Shown: in pieces, positions 1-6,623 of the stretch
How positions within the stretch are numbered: the stretch's first letter is position 1
Layout of the letters: each line of letters opens with the position of its first letter
NCBI GenBank assembly: GCA_902984215.1
Contig: CADWAF010000917.1
Span: 1 to 10,099 of the forward strand
Length of the DNA stretch: 10,099 nucleotides
Direction of reading: 5' to 3'
DNA from: Willaertia magna
Taxonomy: Eukaryota > Heterolobosea > Eutetramitea > Acrasida > Naegleriidae
Notes under the pieces: model-generated
Databases searched by the model: none
What the model was told of the DNA's origin: nothing
Seen by the model: the letters and a program-made list of their open reading frames with translations, nothing else
Position numbers and translations under genes: made by a program

Positions 1-400
1 AATTTACTGGTAGCACAATTACGTTTACATTTTTAAATAGTACATTTCTATAGTATGGAAATTTGTCTTTATCTTTCATCGATAATAAGATAAATGTTGT
101 ATACAAATTCATATAGAGTATCCTAAAATTGTAGGAATTAAGTATTTCTACGAATGAATTAATAGTTTTTGCAGTAGGAGATTGAAATGGAATTAAACTA
201 ATAATGTCAGTTAATGACAAGAGTAAATAACCCAAATTGTTATTGACAACTAACATTTGTTCAGTTGGGTTTGTCATTTCGTAATCAATATAGTTAATAA
301 ATTTTCTGCTATCGTCTTCTTTCTTTTCTTCTGGAATCTCCAACTCTTGATTAGACATTTCTTCATTTAAGCACACTTGCACTTCTTTAATTTTTACCAT
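1..400 (-). CDS. Hypothetical protein, N-terminal part, runs off the left edge
   Basis: An open frame starts at the ATG at 400 (reverse strand) and stays open for 133 codons to the window edge, so the C-terminus is missing. An in-frame TAA lies upstream at 445-443, so the ATG is the natural start unless a 5' exon exists. The first 35 or so residues are charged (MVKIKEVQV, then a run of Glu and Lys around EEKKEDD); the rest is helical and hydrophobic with Leu/Ile-rich stretches (GYLLLSLTDIISLIPF). I do not recognise a family, signal peptide or catalytic motif. It lies in the same frame and direction as the next gene upstream, 120 bp away, and is the only one of the left-hand genes with no internal stop in the part visible. 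It could be a paralogue or the continuation of that neighbour. Confidence 0.5.
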   Translation of the reverse strand, partial: MVKIKEVQVCLNEEMSNQELEIPEEKKEDDSRKFINYIDYEMTNPTEQMLVVNNNLGYLLLSLTDIISLIPFQSPTAKTINSFVEILNSYNFRILYMNLYTTFILLSMKDKDKFPYYRNVLFKNVNVIVLPVN

Positions 401-520
401 TTCGTCTTTCTTTTTGTTGTCCAAATATTTTCTTATTAGAAATTATAATAAAACAACAAATTTTTTTGTTCTTTTGGTGCAATATAGGGCTTATATCTTA
501 AAACACAATGCTTCTTTAGT

Positions 521-1366
521 TTATGTTATATTTTCATCTAGAAACTGATCTTCTAGACTTAAGCTCTCTAAACCCTTAGAGAGTTCATCTATTAGGTCTA
601 TTTCTTCATTACCAATTAGACTTTCTTTAATCTTGATGAATTCTAAAGGAGAAACAATATTATTCATCTCCAAATAATTTAATAATACACTATAATTATG
701 ATTCTCTCTTAAAACATCTATCATTTTAACGTCCAAGTGTTCCTTGTCAAATATATCTTTTAATTTTTGGCCTCTCCTATACTTTGGTTTGTTTTGATAT
801 AACATCTTTTTGACAGAAAACCTTTTATGAACATTACTTTCAATTTCTTCAATAAACCCCATAATTAGACCAAATAAAAAAGTCAACATTTTCAACCTTG
901 CCAATTTCAATGTTATAGCTTTTGCAAGTAAAGCGTATCTTTTTGGTTGATTAAAAGAATTTTTTTTTAAACAGAAATAAGCATAACAATAATCTTCTAA
1001 ACTCCTTGACAATTTATATTGTACCATAATTATATTTATCGTTTCAACAATTTGAGTTGTATTGTACAACCTCTCTAAAACATTAATAATATCTCCTCTT
1101 AACGTTCTTAATTTAAACAAATATTCATAATTTTGTTTTATAAGATTGATATCTTCTTCTATTTCTTCTTTAGTCATTGTTATTTGTAATGTTGGTAAAA
1201 AATTACGTTTATAGTTTTGAATTGCTTTTGCATCATTTTTAACTTTAGAAGTAGATGAGAACACTAATTTATTAAGATTATTATTAACTAATGTATGGTA
1301 TTCTTTAGTTAAATTTTCCATTTGGTGTTGTTCTAAATGTGTTGCTTTTTTAAAGGTTGACAGCAT
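521..1366 (-). CDS. Hypothetical lysine-rich protein, 281 aa
   Basis: This is the longest uninterrupted frame in the left-hand region: ATG at 1366, TAA at 523-521. The product is basic and largely helical, with a Leu-rich stretch near residues 155-175 (AITLKLARLKMLTFLFGLIM) that may be an amphipathic helix or one membrane segment, and an acidic C-terminus ending LSLEDQFLDENIT. No conserved domain is recognisable. The preceding small frame (1546-1373) is in the same frame and separated only by a TAA plus two codons (CAC TTC), so the true N-terminus may be the ATG at 1546, with TAA at 1375-1373 as an interruption or read-through codon. That version would be about 341 residues. Low GC and Asn/Lys/Ile richness match the neighbouring left-hand genes rather than the housekeeping genes to the right. 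Confidence 0.5.
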   Translation of the reverse strand: MLSTFKKATHLEQHQMENLTKEYHTLVNNNLNKLVFSSTSKVKNDAKAIQNYKRNFLPTLQITMTKEEIEEDINLIKQNYEYLFKLRTLRGDIINVLERLYNTTQIVETINIIMVQYKLSRSLEDYCYAYFCLKKNSFNQPKRYALLAKAITLKLARLKMLTFLFGLIMGFIEEIESNVHKRFSVKKMLYQNKPKYRRGQKLKDIFDKEHLDVKMIDVLRENHNYSVLLNYLEMNNIVSPLEFIKIKESLIGNEEIDLIDELSKGLESLSLEDQFLDENIT

Positions 1367-1372
1367 GAAGTG

Positions 1373-1546
1373 TTATTGGTTGGAGACCACTTTTTTGATT
1401 TCAGACATTGTTACAAATGGTTTCAAAGCCCTCTTTTTGGAGTTGTTTCTTTTCTCTCTTTCTTTTTGAGTTTTCCTCTTGTTGCTTTCTGTATCATCGT
1501 TGTCATGAAAACTAGAAGCATAAGAATATTTTCTTCTGTTTGTCAT
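1373..1546 (-). CDS. Small ORF carrying the SSFHDNDDT N-terminal motif, probably the front of the next gene
   Basis: An ATG at 1546 opens 57 codons (MTNRRKYSYASSFHDNDDT, then a very basic Lys/Arg/Glu tract) ending at TAA 1375-1373. The first 20 residues match the N-terminus of the divergently placed gene at 2878, where the same motif is duplicated. Over 30 bp the DNA is identical at 26 positions with each of those two copies. The frame continues without shift into the 281-residue frame that starts at 1366, so this is probably its N-terminal module. The open frame also extends upstream of 1546 to a TTG at 1588 through AT-only sequence, which I take to be non-coding. The basic tract at residues 23-43 could be a nuclear localisation signal (inference). 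Confidence 0.4.
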   Translation of the reverse strand: MTNRRKYSYASSFHDNDDTESNKRKTQKEREKRNNSKKRALKPFVTMSEIKKVVSNQ

Positions 1547-1645
1547 TGACGTATTTTTTTTTAATTTTTTTAATTTTTTTTTGATCAAGTACCAAAGATC
1601 TTAAAAAATAATTTGAGATTTATTTTTTGTTTTCATTCGGAAAGG

Positions 1646-2806
1646 TTATTGTTCAACATGTTTCTTCAATTCTTTTGTTTCTTGCTTTAATTCATCATAC
1701 TCTTCATCTATAATATTTTGCAACATTAACTTTAATGTAATCATTTCTTTTTGTTGTTCTTCATCTGTTGTTTTTACAATATTTCTAAAAATAATTTTAT
1801 GGATTTGTGATATCTTTTGTTTATTTGTTGAAATAACATACTTATTGATTTTAACGAAACTTAAATATGAATAAATCTTTAAAAAAATATTTTCTTTTTC
1901 TTCATTTTCAATTTTTAAATCCGTATCAATAAATGAAGAGATTTCATAAAAGAAATTAACTATCTTGTTAAACCAAAACACATTTAAATCTTTATCATCA
2001 CGATTTGCAATATCTAAATAATTTTTCATTTCAGTTTTTAATATTTTGATAACTGATAAATACTTTTCGCTCCCATTTTCTTGTTTTTCTAACTTTAAAG
2101 AATTGATGTCTATTTTAATATTTCCTTTACTAAGTTCCACCATATTAATATTAAATGATAAATTAATGTTTTCTAAAACAGTTTGTTATTCAACTTCTTG
2201 GGTTTTATGTTTTGATTCTTTCTCTTCAACCAAAAAATTATTTGCTGCTGTTTCTAAATTAATAATTGTGTGGTGTATTTCTGGAGCCTACTTAATAAAT
2301 GTATCGAATACATCCTTTACCTTTTCAAGTTCTTTATTTAAACTACTTTTACTTTCTTTTTGTAACTATTGTCTGATAATAGTCTCTAAACTTCGATATT
2401 CATAACACAATGCTCCTTTACTATAGTTTGAAGTGATTTTGAATAATCTATGTGATTGTTTGTTTTTGATTTTTAAAACACCTTTTTTTACTAAATCTTT
2501 GTACTTTTTCTTTAGTACTTCAAGTTGATTTTTTTTTAATATAATTCTTTCTTCTTTGCTAATGAGTGAGCTGAATAATGTTGAAAAAGACTTTTCGTGT
2601 TGCGGAAATAAAAAATAGTTTAAATCATATGTTGTTACAAAGTGTTCATCTTGGTACTTAATTAAAGGGATTTCAAAGAAGCTAGAAGTTCTTTTTTCAA
2701 TATAAGGGACAGCTTTTAAGGTTTGAATAATATCGCTATTAGAAAAAGTAAGATCAGTTTGGCTTCTTTTATTATGTACACTAGAAGCAGAAGCTTTGTT
2801 TTTCAT
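1646..2806 (-). pseudogene. Hypothetical protein gene interrupted by three in-frame stops (TAG, TAG, TAA)
   Basis: Reading from the ATG at 2806, one frame runs 387 codons to the TAA at 1648-1646. It is broken only by TAG at 2368-2366, TAG at 2290-2288 and TAA at 2188-2186, with no TGA and no frameshift. The pieces read as one protein: the first 146 residues begin MKNKASASSVHNKRSQTD and contain a basic helix followed by a short strand segment (about residues 100-130) that could be a winged helix; the middle is charged and probably coiled-coil; the last 165 residues are helical and end in Glu/Lys-rich heptad-like sequence. The ATG sits directly behind an A-tract, as at the housekeeping genes. 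No family is recognised. Either this is a relic with nonsense changes or the stops are read through; the sequence alone does not decide. Confidence 0.5.
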
Positions 2807-2877
2807 TTTTTTTTAAATATTTTTTTCTCAAAAAAAAATTTTATTGTTTATTAATAGTTTTTTTAAAAATAAAAAAA
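2807..2877. promoter_or_regulatory. Divergent intergenic spacer, A/T-tract rich
   Basis: The 71 bp between the two divergent starts (2806 on minus, 2878 on plus) contain only a few G or C bases and consist of long A and T tracts. An A-tract lies directly before each ATG. This must hold the promoters of both genes if they are expressed. I see no specific motif that I can name. Confidence 0.35.
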
Positions 2878-3354
2878 ATGAGGAAAGCTTCTAGTTTTTG
2901 TAACAATGATGATACAAGAAAGGCTTTTAGTTCTCATGATAATGATGATACAGGAAGCCACTATACGAAAACTGACACTCATAAAGATAAGCAAACAACA
3001 AGGTTAAGAATAAAGAAGAAACAATTAAAACATAATGAATTAAGAGTTGCTAGTATAAAAATAAACAAAAATAAAGTTATAAATCGTAATTAAACAATAT
3101 TAGTTTTTAAACAAAAAAAGATTATTAACGAAGAAGATTATAAGATATTATCAGAAAAGATATATTCAAACCTTATCCAGAAAGATGAAAAAGATACTAT
3201 TGATAATACAATGAAGCAGTTGGGAGACGATGAAGTAGTTGTTTCGAAAATTCTAATAGATAAAAATTCAAAAGCACATAAAAATTAACCTACTTTGAAA
3301 TTAGATATGACAATTATAAAAAAAGAATTAAAAATTATTACAGACGCAATTTAA
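2878..3354 (+). pseudogene. Hypothetical protein gene with duplicated N-terminal motif and two in-frame TAA codons
   Basis: ATG at 2878 follows an A-tract. The frame reads 71 codons to TAA 3091-3093, then continues in the same frame with protein-like sequence (KKIINEEDYKILSEKIYSN) to TAA 3286-3288 and on to TAA 3352-3354. That last codon is probably the real end, because it stops 4 bp short of the convergent neighbour's stop. Read through, the product is about 158 residues, very basic at the N-terminus and mixed-charge later. Residues 2-25 are two copies of a 12-residue unit (RKASSFCNNDDT, RKAFSSHDNDDT), related to the N-terminus of the gene starting at 1546. No family is recognised. It may be a relic or a read-through gene; the first 71 codons could also be a complete small protein. 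Confidence 0.4.
2881..2952 (+). repeat. Two tandem 36-bp coding repeats
   Basis: Positions 2881-2916 and 2917-2952 encode two versions of the same 12-residue unit; both end in AATGATGATACA. A third diverged copy lies on the other strand at 1525-1490 in the gene starting at 1546. Between the third copy and either tandem unit, 26 of 30 aligned bases match. Confidence 0.75.
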
Positions 3355-3358
3355 TTTA

Positions 3359-4143
3359 TTAAACTATTGTTAAAGGTTCCATGAATAGATTTAAACTACT
3401 ATTATTTGATATTATTTGTGCTTCTACTTCAAATTTAAACGCAAAGAGAACTTTAAATGTTGTACAATTTAATGTTAACCTTATATAATTGATGTTCGTA
3501 GTTGTTTGTCTTACTATTTCTCTCCCTCTAAACATTATTGGTACACTCCATTTATCTAAATATATTTTCTTTATATCGTTTACATTTGAAGGCATGTTTC
3601 CTTTTCCTAACCATTAAAAGGTAATATAGTAATTACTTTTATATTTATAAGCATATCTTACTTTTTTGTTTCTAATATTAAAATAATCAAAAAATCTTGG
3701 ATGGATGGTGCATATGTCAATACATTCAGTATATCTTTTTTTATTAAAATCCATCCTTTTACAAATCTCTTGCTTTATCCTTCTCATCATTAAATTGTAA
3801 CTACTTACAGTTGCACCAAGTTCTTTTACATTTTCTTTTAACTATGATTCAATATTGTAAAAACCATTCATAACATATTCATTAAATATTTCAATATTTT
3901 CAATTTCTAACTTGTCCCATTGGCTAGTAACTTTAGAGTAGTTATCAGGAATTGGTTCTTTTAATCTATTACAACTTTTTTATTAATACCTCTTCTTGAC
4001 TTTACTTTTCTTGTTTTGTTTGCATTTATTGATGTTTTTGATTGGTTATGTACTTCTTTATCATCTACATGAGAAGAAGAAGTATTATCAAATTTCTTTG
4101 TCATTGGGTTGTAGACAAAAAACTTAAAGTTATTTGGTACCAT
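3359..4143 (-). pseudogene. Hypothetical protein gene with two in-frame stops and one frameshift
   Basis: The gene starts at ATG 4143 (or the ATG at 4104, MTKKFDNTSSSHVDD). It reads 60 codons of Ser/Lys-rich sequence to TAA 3963-3961, where the coding frame shifts by one base: the overlapping frame from 3964 (LKEPIPDNYSKVTSQWD) runs to tandem TAA TAA at 3361-3356. That frame is broken only by TAG 3844-3842 and TAA 3616-3614. One extra T in the ATAGATTAAAAG stretch would join the two parts, so it is either a real one-base deletion or a homopolymer sequencing error. The body is helical, then has aromatic, basic, strand-rich segments (VRYAYKYKSNYYITF; KWSVPIMFRGREIVRQTTT). No known family is recognised. 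It converges tail-to-tail with the gene at 2878-3354. Confidence 0.45.
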
Positions 4144-4354
4144 ATTATTCCAACTTTTTCACTTCATTTTTTCTGTAGTTTCCCAAAAAGGTTATACTTA
4201 AAAAGAGTTTCCATTCAGAGACTAAGTCTAGGACCTAAATACGTTTTGCTGAATAGTGTGTCATGGTAAATTTGTGGTTTCGGCATTTATATTTTTAGAT
4301 TATTCTCCTTTTGAAAATGTTTGGCTGCTGCTTTTTGATTTTTTGTTTGCCGCC

Positions 4355-4383
4355 ATTTTTGTAAAAAACATTTTTACAAAAAT
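4355..4383. repeat. Perfect inverted repeat, 13-bp arms, 3-base loop
   Basis: ATTTTTGTAAAAA (4355-4367) and its exact reverse complement (4371-4383) flank ACA. Immediately after, AATTAAC occurs twice in tandem (4381-4394). The structure is not followed by a T-run terminator and lies in the spacer between the left-hand genes and the housekeeping block. It may be a junction, cruciform or mRNA-structure element; the function is unknown. Confidence 0.8.
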
Positions 4384-4478
4384 TAACAATTAACAAAAGA
4401 AACATACTTTACAACAAAGCTCCCCCAAAGAAAAAAGTATTCTTTTATTAATTTTAATAAAATACAAAAAATTCTTTT

Positions 4479-4637
4479 TTAAAAAAATTGCCATCCTTCT
4501 AAATATTTGTTGTAAAATTGACATTGATAAAAAAATTCTACAAATAATTTCTTTTCATCTGGTAAATAAATTATCTTAAAATCTATAATTTCTGCTCTCC
4601 AAATTTCCTCATATTCACCTTGCCATTTCTTTTTAAA
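4479..4637 (-). pseudogene. Orphan coding fragment without a start (52 residues)
   Basis: On the minus strand, 52 codons from 4637 to the TAA at 4481-4479 read as convincing protein sequence: KKKWQGEYEEIWRAEIID near the front and NKYLEGWQFF at the end, with three Trp codons and no low complexity. There is no ATG, and an in-frame TGA sits directly upstream at 4640-4638. It could be the last exon or a truncated 3' end of a gene whose remainder is gone, because the neighbouring DNA upstream on this strand is the methyltransferase. An AG at 4630-4629 could serve as a splice acceptor. The family is not recognised. Confidence 0.35.
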
Positions 4638-4648
4638 TCAATATTTAG

Positions 4649-5704
4649 TTGCTAATAGTGGAAATAAACTATTCCAATAGGCAACAAACAAAATATTATT
4701 ATTCTACATTCACAACAGTGAAAGATGCTTTAATTTATGGAGAGAATAAATTATCTAATTTAAAATTTAAAAATTTATCTCACTATGACGCTGAAGGAGA
4801 TGTCAGACAATTATTATTATATTTATTGAAGAGAAATAGAAAAAACTTTAATAAAAGACATTCATATTTATTACTTGATAGAAAATTAGAATTAACAGAA
4901 AAAGAATGTAATGAATTTAAAGAAATGATTGAAAGAAGAAGTAAATATGAACCAATAGAATATATTACAAATGAAATTAACTTTTATGGTAGAAATTTTT
5001 ATGTAAATTCTAATGTTTTAATTCCAAGAAATGATTCTGAAATATTAGTTGAAACATCAATCACATCATTATTACCTTTACTTAAAGATAAAAAGGAAAT
5101 TACAATTCTAGAAATTGGAGTAGGAAGTGGATGTTTATTACTTTCAACATTTTTAGAATTTGAAAAGAGAGGAAAAATAGTAAGGGCCATTGGACTTGAT
5201 AAAAGTAAAGAAGCTATTCAAATATGTAAAGAAAATACAAGTATATTACTTGACAAGGATCAACAAGAAAGGATTACCTTAGTTCATCATGATATATTTA
5301 ATGATAGTTTTGATTACAACATTAACAACGGTATAGATATTTTAATAAGTAATCCACCTTATTTATCACAATATGAATATGATAATGAAATTGATTTAGA
5401 TGTTAAAAATTTTGAACCATCTACTGCACTAATAGGTGGAGAAGATGGATTATTATTTTATAAATATATTCTTAATGAAAATACCTTAAAAAACAAATAT
5501 AAAATTAATTCAAATCCCTCTTTTATTTTACTTGAAATTGGTCATAAACAACTAAATGATATCATTGGTATCATTTCAAATAACAATAATCCAAAGGAAA
5601 ATTCATTGTTATCATTAACAACAGCATCAACTGCAGTTACGGTTGTTGATGTAGTAAAAGATCTTAATGGAATTAATAGGGTTTTAGTATGTAAAGTCCA
5701 ATAG
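4649..5704 (+). CDS. HemK/PrmC-type peptide chain release factor N5-glutamine methyltransferase, 5' end uncertain
   Basis: Members of this family methylate the Gln of the GGQ motif in class I release factors using S-adenosylmethionine; the eukaryotic HEMK1 type acts in mitochondria. Numbering from the TTG at 4649, residues 25-110 fit the family's helical N-terminal substrate domain. Then come NVLIPRNDSEILVE (usually IPRPDTE), the SAM-binding loop ILEIGVGSG (153-161), acidic residues near 184 (GLDKS), and the catalytic NPPY (235-238) followed by LIGGEDGLLFYKYIL. The C-terminus ends normally at TAG. The odd point is the front: TAG precedes codon 1, and the first in-frame ATG is at 4925, inside the conserved domain. 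A spliced 5' exon is therefore needed (acceptor-like AGs end at 4648, 4658 and 4680), or the 5' end has been lost. The Gln/Thr/Lys/Tyr-rich front (RQQTKYYYSTFTT) would suit a mitochondrial presequence. The C-terminal Asn/Ser/Thr insertion at 308-331 is low complexity. Confidence 0.85.
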   Translation: MLIVEINYSNRQQTKYYYSTFTTVKDALIYGENKLSNLKFKNLSHYDAEGDVRQLLLYLLKRNRKNFNKRHSYLLLDRKLELTEKECNEFKEMIERRSKYEPIEYITNEINFYGRNFYVNSNVLIPRNDSEILVETSITSLLPLLKDKKEITILEIGVGSGCLLLSTFLEFEKRGKIVRAIGLDKSKEAIQICKENTSILLDKDQQERITLVHHDIFNDSFDYNINNGIDILISNPPYLSQYEYDNEIDLDVKNFEPSTALIGGEDGLLFYKYILNENTLKNKYKINSNPSFILLEIGHKQLNDIIGIISNNNNPKENSLLSLTTASTAVTVVDVVKDLNGINRVLVCKVQ

Positions 5705-5780
5705 CGCCATAAGTTATTTCTAAAATAGAAAATCTGTATTTCAAAAATCTAAAAAACTACGATTAAACTTTAGTAAAAAA

Positions 5781-6506
5781 ATGGGTTCATCTGCATCTTG
5801 TAGTCGTAATCAGCCTGTTGAAGAGAATAATAAATCATCTAAGGGAGAAGCCAAAAATATTGGTAAGCAATTATCTAAGAGTGGGGAAGATGGTAAGTAC
5901 TGGGATATTGCTTGTATTTACTAAATTATGTTTAATCTTTACCAGATGAATTTCTATTTGGAAAGGTGTTAATACCATGGAGTGATCCTGAATATAAATT
6001 GGGAGTTAAGATGATTGATGAACAACATAAAGTTTTAGTTATTCTTATTAATAAATTGAACTATGCAATTAATAATGGTGATGTTAGCCTTATGCTTAAT
6101 GTTTTTGAAAGGCTGGCTGTCTATACCGATTTCCACTTTAGAGAAGAAGAAACTTTGATGGATAAGTGTAGTGCTTATGAAAATGGAACCAGAGATAACC
6201 ATAAGGATACCCACCGAAAGTTTGTTAGTAAAATCTATTCCCTTAAATCTAAAGTTGAAGAAACTCATAATTCTAGATTTGCTATGGAAGGTAAGTACTT
6301 TTAAATTATTATTTAGCTAAGTAAATGTATTAGCCTTAATGTTTTTGTCTGATTGGTTGATAACGCATATTTGTATAACTGATAAGAAGCTCTGTAAATA
6401 TTTAAAAGCTGAAAATATTGACAAAGAATATGATAGATCCAATGCCATGGATGATATCAAGAACCATGAAGTGTCAGACGACGTGAAAAAGTATTTAAAT
6501 AATTAA
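5781..6506 (+). CDS. Hemerythrin-like di-iron protein with N-myristoylation-type N-terminus, three exons
   Basis: Exons 5781-5892, 5946-6290 and 6334-6506 join into a 209-residue protein; the introns (53 and 43 bp) both begin GTAAGTAC and end CAG or TAG, and phases match. It is a non-haem di-iron four-helix bundle that binds O2 reversibly in the classical family; related forms act in oxygen sensing or iron handling. All seven iron ligands are present with family spacing: His65 (DEQH), His101 and Glu105 (HFREE), His123 and His127 (HKDTH), His164 and Asp169 (HICITD). The family's Trp near the start is at 49 (PWSD). About 45 residues precede the domain: MGSSASC fits the MGxxxS N-myristoylation pattern with Cys7 as a possible palmitoylation site, so membrane anchoring is likely (inference). 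The rest of that leader is polar and disordered. A 30-residue charged tail follows the last helix. The ATG stands behind an A-tract, 76 bp after the methyltransferase stop. Confidence 0.93.
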
Positions 6507-6623
6507 TTTGTACAGTAATAAACGGTATTGTATTAGTTTCGAAAATGAGTTCAACTTCTACTTTGATATCAGCAAGTTCTCAAAATAAACAGCCCTGTTG
6601 CTACCTCAAATCAACAGCAACAA

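Larger units (their letters stand above)
4287..4648. other. Spacer with no complete gene
   Basis: About 360 bp between the left-hand genes and the methyltransferase. It holds a hairpin at 4355-4383, a 7-bp tandem repeat at 4381-4394, a CCCCC run near 4423-4427, and an orphan minus-strand coding fragment (4637-4479). An ATG at 4317 behind GAAA could open a 44-nt 5' exon (MFGCCFLIFC...) ending at a GTAAAA donor at 4361. Its phase fits an acceptor at 4680 into the methyltransferase, but the implied 320-bp intron would be four times longer than any other here. I see no tRNA or other RNA gene. Confidence 0.4.

Noticed and set aside
2046..2405. 119-codon plus-strand open frame
   Set aside because: Antisense shadow of the interrupted minus-strand gene at 2806-1646, with no distinct protein character.
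4042..4269. 75-codon plus-strand open frame
   Set aside because: Half of it is antisense to the minus-strand gene starting at 4143, and it has no domain or conserved feature.
4215..4286. Minus-strand mini-ORF MPKPQIYHDTLF... of 23 codons ending in TGA
   Set aside because: It looks protein-like but is too short, lies in a different frame from the gene starting at 4143, and further TGA codons follow. It may be a shifted remnant, but I cannot support it as a gene.
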